A DNA stretch of 64,000 nt from Ilumatobacteraceae bacterium (GCA_022843125.1 JALHOG010000002.1:62001-126000), one strand, 5' to 3'; counted from the first letter of the stretch, positions 26,560 to 35,448 are shown. Translations and numbers: made by a program. Notes: generated by a model not told the origin, from the sequence alone.

Positions 26560-27732
26560 TCAGCTGGGGCCCCACTCGCGGATCGCTCCGGCGACACGCT
26601 CGACACCGGTCCGGAGGTCGTCGACGCTTGCCGCGAGCGAGACGCGCACCACGTTGCCCGACGCCGGTCCGAAGGCCGAGCCCGGCACGATCGCGACTCG
26701 CCGCTCGGTGATCATCCGCGAGACGAAGTCGGTGTCGGACATCCCCGATCCACTGACGTCGATCATCGCGTAGAACGCGCCGGTCGGGCGGGAGTAGGGG
26801 ACACCGTGGGCGTCGAGGATGCCCGTGACCAACTCGCTGCGGTGTGTGTAGGCCGCGCGCATGTCGGCGACGCACGTCTGATCACCCTCGATCGCAGCGA
26901 TCGCAGCCATCTGCGCAGGCGCGTTGACGCACGAGGTGGTGGGCTCCTGAGCCCGCAGGATGTGCTTCACGATGTCGGTCGGGCCGACCATGTAGCCGAC
27001 GCGCCAGCCGGTCATCGCGTACGTCTTGGAGAAACTGAAGACGCTGATCACGCGCCCGTCGGTGTCGAGCGGCTGGAGTGACGGGGGCGGCTGATCGAAG
27101 TAGATCTCGTCGTACACCTCGTCGGAGATGACCCACAGGTCGTGTGCCCGTGCGACCTCGAGGATCTCGCGCAGCCGCGCCTCGGGAATGATCGCTCCGC
27201 TCGGGTTGCCCGGCGAGTTGAGGATCAGCACCTTGGTCCGCTCGGTGATGCGCGACGCGATGTCATCGGCCGTGGGGACCAGGTCGTGCTCGAGCCGGAG
27301 CGGGTAGTAGACCGCCTTCGCCTGGAGGAGCACCGTCATCTGGAGGTAGTTGGGCCAGCTCGGGTCGGCGAGCAGCACCTCGTCGCCGGGGTTCACGAGC
27401 CCGGCGAGCGTGGTGAAGATCGAGGCGACCGCGCCGTTCGTCACGATGATGTCGTCGGCATCGGCGGTGATCCTGTTGCGGCGGGCGAGCTTGCCGACCA
27501 GCGCCTCGCGAAGATCGCGGATGCCGGCGTTGGGCGTGTACTTGGTGAAGTCGGCCGCCAGCGCCGCGATCGCGGCGTCCTTGATGTGCTCGGGCGTCGC
27601 GAAGCTGGGTTCGCCGACCTCGAGTCGGATGCAGTCGGGGTACTTGCTCGCCTCGTCGAAGACGATCCGGATGCCGGATCGGGGGAGCAGCTGGATCGCG
27701 TTCGAGGGTGAGCGGCCGGTCACTACTGCCAT
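26560..27732 (-). CDS. class I/II PLP-dependent aminotransferase
   Basis: About 390 residues of aminotransferase fold I: YTPNAGIRDLREAL, LNSPGNPSG, SDEVYDEI and the PLP lysine in SFSKTYAMTGWRVGY. It resembles aspartate/aromatic aminotransferases and its paralogue at 36029. ATG 27732 overlaps the ATPase gene by 10 bases; a GTG at 27723 sharing one base with that stop (TAGTG) is a possible start. It would move amino groups from imported amino acids to a 2-oxoacid. Confidence 0.92.
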   Translation of the reverse strand: MAVVTGRSPSNAIQLLPRSGIRIVFDEASKYPDCIRLEVGEPSFATPEHIKDAAIAALAADFTKYTPNAGIRDLREALVGKLARRNRITADADDIIVTNGAVASIFTTLAGLVNPGDEVLLADPSWPNYLQMTVLLQAKAVYYPLRLEHDLVPTADDIASRITERTKVLILNSPGNPSGAIIPEARLREILEVARAHDLWVISDEVYDEIYFDQPPPSLQPLDTDGRVISVFSFSKTYAMTGWRVGYMVGPTDIVKHILRAQEPTTSCVNAPAQMAAIAAIEGDQTCVADMRAAYTHRSELVTGILDAHGVPYSRPTGAFYAMIDVSGSGMSDTDFVSRMITERRVAIVPGSAFGPASGNVVRVSLAASVDDLRTGVERVAGAIREWGPS

Positions 27733-28763
27733 CCGCGCGGGAAGTGGCAGGCGACCTGATGGCCCGGACCGACCTCGGCGAGGACGGGCAGATCCGATGC
27801 GCACGTGACGTCGTCGGATCCGACCGGACACCTGGGTGCGAACTGGCATCCGTCCGTATTGGTGCTGGCGCTCGTGATGTCGCCCTTCAGGACGATGCGT
27901 GTGCGCTGTCGTTCGAGTTGGACATCGGGTATCGGGCTCGCGGACAGCAACGCCTGTGTGTACGGGTGGGCCGGGTCGCGGAAGATGCTGTCGGTCGCGC
28001 CGTGTTCGACGATCCGGCCGAGGTACATCACGGCGACTTCGTCGGCCACGTGCTCCACGACCGCGAGGTCGTGTGAGACGAAGAGGTAGGTGAGGTTCAG
28101 CTGCTTCTGCAGACCGATGATCAAGTTCAGGATCTGCGCCTGCACCGACACGTCGAGCGCCGACACCGGTTCGTCGAGGATGAGCACCTTGGGTTCGAAC
28201 GCGAGCGCCCTCGCGATTCCGATCCGCTGGCGTTGACCACCCGAGAACTCGTGCGGGTAACGGTCGGCGACTTTCGGATCGAGACCGACGAGCTCCATCA
28301 ACTCCGCGACCCTCGTCTCCGCCTGATCGCGGCTCAACCCGAGGTGCGTCGTGAGCGGCTCCGACACGGTCCGGTAGACCGACATCCGCGGATTGAGCGA
28401 GCCGTACGGGTCCTGGAAGACCACCTGCAGCTTCTGTCGAACGTGCTTGAGTTCGGATCGACTGAGAGCGAGCAGATCGCGTGGGGCGCCTTCATCGGTC
28501 TGCAGGAGTACCTGACCGGAGGTGGGCTCGATCAGTCGGAGGATGGCCTTGACGAGTGTCGTCTTGCCGCAGCCGGACTCGCCGACCAGCCCGAGGGTAC
28601 GACCCTCCGGCACGTCGAGTGAGATGCCCTTGAGGACGTCGGTCCGCTTGCTCTTCGACAGCGAGAGCGCCGAGCCGCGAACGTACGAATGGTGCACGTC
28701 GCGAATCGAGAGTGCGCTCCGGACGACCGGGTCTGTGCCCACTTCGGAGGTGATCTGGCTCAC
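27723..28763 (-). CDS. ABC importer ATPase (DppF/OppF type)
   Basis: A 346-residue ATPase with GESGCGKT, VFQDPYGSLNP, signature FSGGQRQR, Walker B LILDEPVSALD and the switch His in FVSHDLAVVEHV, plus the C-terminal peptide-transporter extension with clustered cysteines. It should pair with the DppD-type subunit of the importer operon, although the two genes are convergent and separated by two hydrolases and an aminotransferase. Start GTG 28763 has a TTATAG/TATAGC box 8-9 bases upstream and no Shine-Dalgarno, so it is likely leaderless. Confidence 0.93.
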   Translation of the reverse strand: MSQITSEVGTDPVVRSALSIRDVHHSYVRGSALSLSKSKRTDVLKGISLDVPEGRTLGLVGESGCGKTTLVKAILRLIEPTSGQVLLQTDEGAPRDLLALSRSELKHVRQKLQVVFQDPYGSLNPRMSVYRTVSEPLTTHLGLSRDQAETRVAELMELVGLDPKVADRYPHEFSGGQRQRIGIARALAFEPKVLILDEPVSALDVSVQAQILNLIIGLQKQLNLTYLFVSHDLAVVEHVADEVAVMYLGRIVEHGATDSIFRDPAHPYTQALLSASPIPDVQLERQRTRIVLKGDITSASTNTDGCQFAPRCPVGSDDVTCASDLPVLAEVGPGHQVACHFPRGWQ

Positions 28764-28767
28764 GTGC

Positions 28768-28779
28768 GGATGCTATAAC
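28768..28779 (+). promoter_or_regulatory. extended -10 box GGATGCTATAAC before a PNPOx-like gene
   Basis: The box lies in the 97-base gap between the divergent ATPase and PNPOx-like genes. Rightward it would start a message with a leader of about 75 bases. Leftward the same bases give TTATAG (28778-28773) for the leaderless ATPase gene. It differs from GAATGCTATAAT at two positions. Confidence 0.5.
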
Positions 28780-28860
28780 CTATTCCAAGGCAAGGCAATG
28801 CTGCGACGTGCCCACCGGCTCGACGCAGTACGACGAAGATGACGAGGAAGGGGTCCGGTC

Positions 28861-29409
28861 ATGAGTCAGGAGTACCGAGGTGTCATGGGGGGGATGGAGG
28901 ACGCCGAGCTCGACGCGTTCCTCCAGTCGGATGCGCTGGCTCGCGTTGCGTGCTTGAAGCCCGACGGCTCTCCCTACGTCGTGCCGGTCTGGTATCAGTG
29001 GGACGGCGAGAACTTCTGGTTCGTCGGCCGTGAACGCGCCGAATGGTGCCGGTACATGGAGAACGATTCGCGCGTCTCGGTCGTGATCGACAAGGAGCAC
29101 GGCAGGCCCGACGAGAGCAGCGGCGAGATCAAGCAGATCCCGAAGGTGATGACGTCCGGCAACGTCGAGATCGTCGAGCGGCCGAACGTCGGCGGCGCGT
29201 GGGTCGACATCGCCGCCAAGATGGCGGTCAGGTACCTGGGGGAGAACGGGCCGAGCTATCTCGAGTCGACGCTGAAGCAGCCACGCTGGCTCATCAAGCT
29301 CACGCCATCCGACTTCCGCACGTGGAAGGGCATGGGCTGGGCGAAGCGCTACTGGGTCGACGAGACGGGTGGACCGTCGTACGAAGCGGCCCACGGCCTC
29401 GACTCCTGA
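28861..29409 (+). CDS. PNPOx-like split-barrel flavin/F420-binding protein (1 of 3)
   Basis: A 182-residue split-barrel protein. YVVPVWYQWDGENFWFVGRE and SRVSVVIDKE are the flavin/F420-binding strands, with conserved PNVGGAWVDIAAKMAVRYLG and KRYWVDE further on. The family includes pyridoxamine phosphate oxidases and F420-dependent reductases; nothing shows which cofactor is used. It has GAGGAAGG upstream of ATG. It shares its C-terminal half with the protein at 31837 and less so with 35449. Confidence 0.85.
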   Translation: MSQEYRGVMGGMEDAELDAFLQSDALARVACLKPDGSPYVVPVWYQWDGENFWFVGRERAEWCRYMENDSRVSVVIDKEHGRPDESSGEIKQIPKVMTSGNVEIVERPNVGGAWVDIAAKMAVRYLGENGPSYLESTLKQPRWLIKLTPSDFRTWKGMGWAKRYWVDETGGPSYEAAHGLDS

Positions 29410-29430
29410 TCACCGCACGCTGGATGCGGC

Positions 29431-29458
29431 GGTTCCGGTCAGAAGTGTGACCGGAACC
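29431..29458. terminator. hairpin terminator between convergent genes
   Basis: A perfect 11-bp stem, GGTTCCGGTCA / TGACCGGAACC, with a 6-base loop. It begins 22 bases after the PNPOx-like stop, so it can end that transcript. Its bases also encode the last codons of the aldolase on the other strand, so leftward use would fall inside that gene's end. Confidence 0.65.
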
Positions 29459-30212
29459 CCGCCATCCCGTTCGCCACGATCCCGCGATCGGTCGTCGTGA
29501 ACAGCGAGACGCCGCGGGCGCGGTACTCGTCGACGCGTGTCATGTCGGCGATCGGGATGCCGATCGCCACGCCGTGCGGCCGGGCGGCAGCGATCACTGC
29601 GTCGAGTGCTGCGTCGAGGTCGGGGTTCGCGTACTGCGCCGGGCAGCCGAGGTCGACCGACAGATCGCTGAGCCCGACGAAGATGCAATCGACTCCCGGC
29701 ACCGATGCGATCGCCGCTGCGTCCTGCACTCCGATGCGGGACTCGATCTGGACGACGCACACGATGCCGCGGTTGGCGGCCGGGATGTACTCAGCGAGGG
29801 TCATCGTGACGCCCCACCCCATGTTGCGAGACCCTGCGGCGCCCCGCGTACCGTCCGGCGGGTAGCGGCACGCCCGGGCGGCGAGCGCCGCCTCGGCGGC
29901 CGACTGCACCTGCGGGAACACCACGCCGCGCGCGCCTGCATCGAGCGCTCGGGTGACGAGCGCCTGTTCGCCGGCGCCGACACGCAGGAGCGGGAACGTG
30001 CCTGCATACATCGCCGAGACGCACATCGCCGACAGGCGCTCCCAGCCGACCGGCGTGTGCTCGGTGTCGAGGATCACGAAGTCGAGACCGACCGCACCGC
30101 AGATCTCGACCACCTCGGGGCCACCCACCTGGATGAAGGTGCCGATCGTGAGGTCCTGCGAGATCAGCTTGTCCTTGAAGCGGCGATCGTCGCGGATGTC
30201 GGGGAACGTCAC
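29439..30212 (-). CDS. HpcH/HpaI-family aldolase
   Basis: A 257-residue class II pyruvate aldolase-like protein. VGLDFVILDTEHTP carries the catalytic histidine, QIES holds the metal-binding glutamate and GLSDLSVDLG the aspartate region. The family cleaves 4-hydroxy-2-oxo acids to pyruvate or a related product and an aldehyde. GTG 30212 has AGGA 8 bases upstream; longer frames add shadow sequence. It is 13 bases after the alpha/beta hydrolase and ends a four-gene leftward unit (PNPOx, SDR, hydrolase, aldolase). Confidence 0.9.
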   Translation of the reverse strand: MTFPDIRDDRRFKDKLISQDLTIGTFIQVGGPEVVEICGAVGLDFVILDTEHTPVGWERLSAMCVSAMYAGTFPLLRVGAGEQALVTRALDAGARGVVFPQVQSAAEAALAARACRYPPDGTRGAAGSRNMGWGVTMTLAEYIPAANRGIVCVVQIESRIGVQDAAAIASVPGVDCIFVGLSDLSVDLGCPAQYANPDLDAALDAVIAAARPHGVAIGIPIADMTRVDEYRARGVSLFTTTDRGIVANGMAGFRSHF

Positions 30213-30225
30213 GGTGGCATCCTGG

Positions 30226-31044
30226 TCAGTGCAGGAAGTCGAGGAGCACGGCGATCGACTCGTCGGCCTGCTCGATGTAGTGGCCGTGGCCGCTGCCCTC
30301 GAACACCGCCAACCGCGCACCGGGGATCAGTTCGGCGACCTGGCGGGCACCGACGCCGCCGGGTCCGGCATCGAGCGGTGTCAGTACGTCCTCCGAGCCG
30401 ACCATCACGAGTGTGGGAACGGTGAGATGGGGGAGACCGGCGCGGACGTCGGCGTCGATCATCACCTGGCAGGCGTCGATGAACACGTCGGTGTCGGCGT
30501 TGCGGCTCGCCGAGTCGATCATCCCCTCCACCAGCGTGTCGAGACCGACGGTGTCGATGTGGTGTCGCGAGAACGCCTTGTTCACCAGCTCGTCGGCCAT
30601 CTCCCGGGAGCCGACACCGTAGGCGCGGGCGATGTGCTGCCACACCCGGAAGTGGGAGATACCCATGCCGTCGCACTTCGCCACCGCTCCGGCGCCGAGC
30701 GCGAGCTTGTCGACCCGGTCCGGATGTGCGAGCGCGAACGCGATCGCGACGAAGCTGCCCATCGAGCCGCCGTGGATGTGCACGCGCTCCTTGCCGAGAT
30801 GATCGAGCAGCGCGACGAGGTCGTCGCACCAGACGTCGATCGTGTATCGCTGGTGCGGTCGAGCGCTCTGGCCATAGCCACGATGGTCGTAGTCGAGCAC
30901 CTCGTAGTGCTCGGCCAGCACCGGCGTGATCGTGTCGTACCCCTCGTGTGCGCTGACGGCGCCGCCGACCTGCACCACGCACTCACCGCTGCCGGTGAGG
31001 CGGTACCACAATCGCGTGCCGTTGACGTCTGCGAAGCCGTGCAC
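30226..31044 (-). CDS. alpha/beta hydrolase
   Basis: A 272-residue alpha/beta hydrolase with a complete triad: Ser in HGGSMGS, Asp in GSEDVLTP, His in GSGHGHYIEQ. It starts VHGFADVNGTRLWYRLTGSG, the usual opening of this group, so GTG 31044 is preferred. A CTG at 31059 would overlap the SDR stop as CTGA, echoing the ATGA/GTGA overlaps elsewhere, and would add five residues. Likely a C-C hydrolase, lactonase or esterase in the same short pathway. Confidence 0.85.
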   Translation of the reverse strand: MHGFADVNGTRLWYRLTGSGECVVQVGGAVSAHEGYDTITPVLAEHYEVLDYDHRGYGQSARPHQRYTIDVWCDDLVALLDHLGKERVHIHGGSMGSFVAIAFALAHPDRVDKLALGAGAVAKCDGMGISHFRVWQHIARAYGVGSREMADELVNKAFSRHHIDTVGLDTLVEGMIDSASRNADTDVFIDACQVMIDADVRAGLPHLTVPTLVMVGSEDVLTPLDAGPGGVGARQVAELIPGARLAVFEGSGHGHYIEQADESIAVLLDFLH

Positions 31045-31055
31045 GGGAGGCTCGG

Positions 31056-31826
31056 TCAGTGGGTCGTCCAGCCGCCGTCGACCGCGAGGATCGACCCGGT
31101 GACGTAGCTGGACGCGTCGGAAGCGAGGAACAGGAGCGGCCCGGTGATCTCGTCGATCTCGGCCCACCGCTTGAGCGCGACCTCCTGGTTGATGACGCGT
31201 ACCGAGTGCTCGGAGTGCTGGAGCGTCAGGTTCATGTCGGTGAGGAACGGACCGGGGGCGAGGGCGTTCACGTTGATCGGGATGTGCGCCCACTCGATCG
31301 CGAGCGCCTTGGTCAGCTGATGCACGGCACCTTTCGCCGAGGTGTACGCGGTGCGGTTGGCGGCCGCGATGGTGCCCAGGGTCGATCCGAGGTTGACGAC
31401 GCGTGCCGCCGGCGACGAGGCGAGCAGCCGGAGCGAGGCACGACACATGAGCCAGGTGCCCGTGACGTTGACGGCGAACGACCGCGTGAAGTCCGCCGGG
31501 GACAGCTCGTCGATCGCGCCGCGGAGGTTGATGCCGGCGTTGTTGACGAGGATGTCGAGCTGGCCGAACTCCCGCTCGACGCCGGCAACGATGCGCTCAC
31601 ACGCGGCTTCGTCGGCGACGTCACCGGCGAAGCCCACGACCCGGCGCCCGGTCACCGATGCGATCTGCGCCGCACGTTCGACGATGTCGGCTTCCGACGT
31701 GCTGGTGATGGCGACGTCGGCTCCTGCCTCGGCGAGTGCCGTCGCCATCGCGACGCCCAGCCCGCGTGACCCTCCGGTGACGAGCGCGACGCGCCCGGTC
31801 AGATCGAACAACTCCTGGACGGGCAT
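31056..31826 (-). CDS. short-chain dehydrogenase/reductase
   Basis: A 256-residue classical SDR: TGGSRGLG, NNAGINLRG, serine in NLGSTLG and YTSAK as the catalytic pair. The final VDGGWTTH is typical. It resembles gluconate 5-dehydrogenase/FabG-like enzymes. It starts 10 bases after the PNPOx-like gene in the same unit. Confidence 0.92.
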   Translation of the reverse strand: MPVQELFDLTGRVALVTGGSRGLGVAMATALAEAGADVAITSTSEADIVERAAQIASVTGRRVVGFAGDVADEAACERIVAGVEREFGQLDILVNNAGINLRGAIDELSPADFTRSFAVNVTGTWLMCRASLRLLASSPAARVVNLGSTLGTIAAANRTAYTSAKGAVHQLTKALAIEWAHIPINVNALAPGPFLTDMNLTLQHSEHSVRVINQEVALKRWAEIDEITGPLLFLASDASSYVTGSILAVDGGWTTH

Positions 31827-31836
31827 CTCGCCCGAC

Positions 31837-32391
31837 TCAGCCGGCTGGCTTGCTGAGGCCGTGGGCCTCCTCGTAGGAGACCGACTTCTCGTTCTCGACC
31901 CAGTAGCGCTTCGCCCACCCGGTGCCTTCCCACGTCTTGAGCACGGTGGGCTCGACGCGGAACAGCCAGCGCGGCTGGTTGATCGACGCCTGGATGTACT
32001 CGGGCCCGTGCGGCCCGAGGTATCGGATCGCCATCTTGGAGGCGATCTCGACCCACTGGCCACCGACGTTCGGCTGCTCGATCACCTCGGCATCGCCCTG
32101 AGCCCATACCTTGGGCATCTCGAAGAAGCGGCCGTTCGCCTCGTCCTTCACCGAGCCCTCGTCGATCACCACGCCGCACTTCGGGTTCGCGACGAGGAGC
32201 GCTGCGATCTCCGCGCGCTCGCGGAGGACGAACCAGAACGCCGTGCCGTCCCAGTGGTACCAGGCGGGCACCACGTGCGGATACCCGTCCTCGTTGATCG
32301 CACTGATCCGTACGAGGGCGCTTCCCTCGAGGTAGAAGTCCCGGCGATCCGGGTCCATCGCACCGATCTTGCCGCGCCATCCTTCAGCCAT
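31837..32391 (-). CDS. PNPOx-like split-barrel flavin/F420-binding protein (2 of 3)
   Basis: A 184-residue protein closely related to the one at 28861: PHVVPAWYHWDGTAFWFVLRERAE, then QPNVGGQWVEIASKMAIRYLG and GWAKRYWVE. ATG 32391 has GAGGAG 5 bases upstream; the GTG six bases earlier is too close to that site. It heads a unit with an SDR, an alpha/beta hydrolase and an HpcH-type aldolase. Function unknown beyond flavin/F420 binding; a role in reducing an early intermediate is inferred from position. Confidence 0.85.
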   Translation of the reverse strand: MAEGWRGKIGAMDPDRRDFYLEGSALVRISAINEDGYPHVVPAWYHWDGTAFWFVLRERAEIAALLVANPKCGVVIDEGSVKDEANGRFFEMPKVWAQGDAEVIEQPNVGGQWVEIASKMAIRYLGPHGPEYIQASINQPRWLFRVEPTVLKTWEGTGWAKRYWVENEKSVSYEEAHGLSKPAG

Positions 32392-32456
32392 CGCCACTCC
32401 TCGGAGGTCTCGTCCCCGTCACGGGGTTCGGCTCTGCGCGTCTGCGACCCGCAAAG

Positions 32457-32488
32457 ATTATAGCATTCACGACCATAACGCTGGTCGT
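32457..32488 (-). promoter_or_regulatory. promoter with GAATGCTATAAT and an adjoining inverted repeat
   Basis: Read leftward, GAATGC plus a perfect TATAAT (32468-32457) gives a leader of about 60 bases to ATG 32391. Directly upstream is the inverted repeat ACGACC-N8-GGTCGT (32469-32488), placed where a regulator would block or assist polymerase. TTGACA occurs about 32 bases upstream of the -10, too far for a normal -35. Confidence 0.6.
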
Positions 32489-32544
32489 CACTGTTGTCAA
32501 TCAACGCTTCGGTGACGGGCTGCACCCGACGGATCGGCGTGCCG

Positions 32545-32874
32545 TCACGCGATCGGCGGCGGGATGATCACGTGCTGCTTCGCGATCCAGAAGGTGCCGG
32601 TGGTCTTGGCGTAGTTGCCGACGTCGGCCCACGCGGCTTGCCCGGCGGGCGAGTTGGTGGCGCGCTCCAAGGCCTCCTCGTCGTCGTACCACTGCTCGAC
32701 GAACGCCTCGACCTCGAGCTCGCCGGCGATGCGTCGCGTGACTTCGCTGACGACGTAGCCGCGGAGGCCCGGCGCCTCGCGAGAGATGGGCGCGTGGACG
32801 TTCATCCAGTAGTCGTAGAACGCCTCGCGGGTGAAGTCGTCACGCTTGTACGCGGTGCCGATCGTCTTGATCAT
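32545..32874 (-). CDS. EthD-like dimeric alpha-beta barrel protein
   Basis: A 109-residue EthD/Dabb-type protein: MIKTIGTAYKR, YWMNVHAPISREAPGLRGYVV and FVEQWYDDEEAL are the family's strands and His motif. Such proteins act with P450 systems or in polyketide/aromatic degradation and are often only ligand-binding. AAGGAG precedes ATG. It is 33 bases downstream of an SDR on the same strand. Confidence 0.88.
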   Translation of the reverse strand: MIKTIGTAYKRDDFTREAFYDYWMNVHAPISREAPGLRGYVVSEVTRRIAGELEVEAFVEQWYDDEEALERATNSPAGQAAWADVGNYAKTTGTFWIAKQHVIIPPPIA

Positions 32875-32907
32875 GTTCGCTCCTTCGGGTGGATGGTGCA
32901 GCTGCGC

Positions 32908-33693
32908 TCAGTGGTCCGGCACGTCATAGGTCTGGGCCGTGAGCGCACCGTCGACGATGAGGTTCACCCCGGAGATGTAGGCGGCGTCGTCGGATGCGAG
33001 GAAGAGGAACGCTCGGGCGATGTCGTCGACCGACGCGAGGCGGTTCAGCGGGACCACCGGGAAGCCCTCGGTCCGCCACTTCGCCATCAGCTCCTCACTC
33101 GTGAGATCGACCGACTGCTGCGTGTCGGCAGGACCGGGGCTGACGCAGTTGGCGCGGATGCCGAACGGCGCGCACTCGACGGCGATCGCCTTGGCGAGGG
33201 CCACGAGGCCTGCCTTCGCGACGGCGTACGACGTGAACCCGCGCCCGTGACCGAGCGAGCTGATCGACGCAGTGAACAGGATCGAGCCACCACCCGTGTG
33301 CTTCATCGCGTTGGCGGCGCGGTGGGCGAGGACGAAGTAGGCGTCGAGATCGACGCTCAGCACGTGGCGCCACGAGGCGTCGGTGATGTCGAGGAAGTGC
33401 TCGTCGGCCCACGCGGCCGCGTTGCTGACCATCACGTCGAGCTTCGGGTCGATGGCCAGCGCCTGTGCGACGGCGTCGGAGCAGTTCTCCATCGAGCTGA
33501 GGTCGGTGCAGATGGTCACCGGTGTGGCACCGGCGGCTTCCACTCGTTCGGCGGTCACGTCGAGACGGTCCTGCAGGCGATCGACGATGTACACATGCCG
33601 AGCACCTTCTTCGGCGAACAGCTCCGCTGTCCGCTGTCCGAAGCCACTTCCCGCTCCCGTGATGAAGACGTTCCTGCCGTCGAACCGACCCAT
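32908..33693 (-). CDS. short-chain dehydrogenase/reductase
   Basis: A 261-residue SDR: TGAGSGFG, SNAAAWADE, serine in FTASISSLG and YAVAK as YxxxK. ATG 33693 has a GGGGGG site upstream; the longer frame adds no domain. It lies 139 bases from the MocR gene, and a TAGGCT near 33752 could be its -10. It forms a unit with the EthD protein. Confidence 0.9.
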   Translation of the reverse strand: MGRFDGRNVFITGAGSGFGQRTAELFAEEGARHVYIVDRLQDRLDVTAERVEAAGATPVTICTDLSSMENCSDAVAQALAIDPKLDVMVSNAAAWADEHFLDITDASWRHVLSVDLDAYFVLAHRAANAMKHTGGGSILFTASISSLGHGRGFTSYAVAKAGLVALAKAIAVECAPFGIRANCVSPGPADTQQSVDLTSEELMAKWRTEGFPVVPLNRLASVDDIARAFLFLASDDAAYISGVNLIVDGALTAQTYDVPDH

Positions 33694-33832
33694 GTGACAC
33701 CCCCCGGTGCATCGCTGATGCGGCGACTTCGGCACCTGCGAGTGCGACGGAGCCTACGACCAACCGGTCGCGATGCTGCGGTCGTATGGCGCTCGTGGCG
33801 CGTCACCGGACGGCCGGTTGGTCGCGGTGCGC

Positions 33833-35287
33833 TCAGATCACGCCGGCGGCGACGGGGTGGTGGCCGAAGGTCCGCCACGCATCGACGATGCGGCGGAGGC
33901 CCTCGTGCAAGGTGGCTGCGTCGGCCGTGAACGGGATGCGGATGTTCGAGCAGTCGGCAGCACGGGAGGTGAACTGGCGCCCGGAGGCGATCAGCACGCC
34001 GTGGCGGCCGGCGTGCTGCACGAACGCCGACGCCGACGCCTGCCCCGGCAGGCCGACCCACGCCGAGAGCCCGCCACGGATCGGCGCATGGGTCCAGTCG
34101 CTCAGGTCGTTGCGGAGGGTGTCGAGCACGAGGTCGGCGGCAGGACGCAGCTGGCCGAGCCGCAGCCCGACGAGCTCGTCGTAGCGCTCGAGCGCCGTGA
34201 GGCCGAGGATCTGGCTGATCGCCGGCGTGAACACATCGGCGACGGCCTTGTGCGAGCGCAGGCGGTTGATGACCTGGGCGTCGGCGCGCAACCACCCCAG
34301 TCGCAGCCCGGGCCAGACGACCTTGCTGACCGACCCGGCGATCAGTCCGTACCCGCCGGTGTCGTACTCGTCGAACGCAGGCAGATGACGGCGATCAAAC
34401 CCGAGGTCGACCGCGACGCGGTCCTCCAGCGTGGGGATGCGGTACCGGCGGATCAGGTCGGCGATCACCGCGACCCGATCGGGCGGCAGCCTGGATCCGG
34501 TCGGATTCTGGTGTTGCGGGTTGAACGCCATGAGCGCCGGCCGGTACCGCTCGATCTTCGACTCGAGATCGTCGAGGACGAGTCCGTTGCGGTCGACGCA
34601 GACCGGTTCGAACCGCGCCCCGACGTGAGCGACCATGTCGATGAGGCCCGGCCACGTGATCTCCTCGCCGAGCACGACATCGCCCGGCCGCGCCATGGCC
34701 GTCACGACGAGCGATATGCCCTGCTGCGCACCGGAGGTGACGAGGATCTGGTGCGGCGTGGTGGGCAGCCCCTGCCGGGTGTGCAGGTCGGCGATGCGCT
34801 CGCGCAGCCGCCACCAGCCGAGCGGTTCGGTGCCGTCGAGGTCGCGTGTGTGCGCGGCAAGATCGACGTCGGCGACCAGCTGGGCGACCTCGGGCAACAT
34901 GGACGGGTTCGCCTTGAGCAGGTCGACCGACGCGTCCCCGTTCATCCACAGGCGCTCGCCGACGAACTGCTCGGACCGCCCGCGGACCCCCACCGACCGG
35001 CCCGACACCGCCGTCCCGCTCCCCTGAATGCGTGACACCGCTCGCTGGGATGCGAGCTCGTCGTAGGCGCGCACGATGGTGCCGCGCGACACGGCCAGCG
35101 CGGCAGCGAGGGCGCGTTCGGCCGGCAGGACCTCACGCGAACGCAGGCTGCCGTCGGCGACGAGCTCGCCGATCCGGTCGGCGAGCTGACGGTAGAGGGG
35201 GCCATCGCCGCCCGCCCAGTGGCCCAGCAACTGGACCAGTCGATTGGCACCCACTCGCGTGGGATTGGAACTCGATCCGGCGCGCAT
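33833..35287 (-). CDS. MocR-family transcriptional regulator (GntR wHTH fused to aminotransferase fold)
   Basis: A 484-residue MocR/PdxR protein. Residues about 28-95 form a GntR winged helix (PLYRQLADRIGELVADG, ALAVSRGTIVRAYDEL). The rest is a fold-type I aminotransferase domain with SGAQQGI and the PLP lysine in GSVSKVVWPGLRLGW. Such regulators bind PLP or an amino compound. ATG 35287 has no Shine-Dalgarno but TAGCGT 8 bases upstream, so it is probably leaderless. It is divergent from the PNPOx/aminotransferase/E1 operon, which it plausibly controls. Confidence 0.92.
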   Translation of the reverse strand: MRAGSSSNPTRVGANRLVQLLGHWAGGDGPLYRQLADRIGELVADGSLRSREVLPAERALAAALAVSRGTIVRAYDELASQRAVSRIQGSGTAVSGRSVGVRGRSEQFVGERLWMNGDASVDLLKANPSMLPEVAQLVADVDLAAHTRDLDGTEPLGWWRLRERIADLHTRQGLPTTPHQILVTSGAQQGISLVVTAMARPGDVVLGEEITWPGLIDMVAHVGARFEPVCVDRNGLVLDDLESKIERYRPALMAFNPQHQNPTGSRLPPDRVAVIADLIRRYRIPTLEDRVAVDLGFDRRHLPAFDEYDTGGYGLIAGSVSKVVWPGLRLGWLRADAQVINRLRSHKAVADVFTPAISQILGLTALERYDELVGLRLGQLRPAADLVLDTLRNDLSDWTHAPIRGGLSAWVGLPGQASASAFVQHAGRHGVLIASGRQFTSRAADCSNIRIPFTADAATLHEGLRRIVDAWRTFGHHPVAAGVI

Positions 35288-35327
35288 CGACCGTCACGCT
35301 AGGACCATGACCTCCCTGGCTTCTGAG

Positions 35328-35345
35328 CCAATTCCCGATCATTGG
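35328..35345. promoter_or_regulatory. inverted repeat, candidate MocR operator
   Basis: CCAAT-N8-ATTGG lies in the 161-base gap between mocR and the PNPOx-headed operon, about 27 bases upstream of the mocR -10. Short arms make this weak; MocR proteins often bind direct repeats instead. Confidence 0.3.
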
Positions 35346-35388
35346 ACCGACGGTCATCCCCGGCGCCGGCAGCACCGCACGCACGTCC

Positions 35389-35419
35389 TTGACGCCCCGC
35401 GCGCTCTGAATACTATAAT
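35389..35419 (+). promoter_or_regulatory. promoter of the PNPOx-aminotransferase-E1 operon
   Basis: TTGACG at 35389-35394 and GAATACTATAAT at 35408-35419. The -10 could be TACTAT (16-base spacer) or TATAAT (19-base spacer). The leader would be about 25 bases with GAAGGGGG ahead of ATG 35449. The box differs from GAATGCTATAAT at one base. Confidence 0.6.
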
Positions 35420-35448
35420 AAATGCTCTGCACCGTGAAGGGGGCTGCC

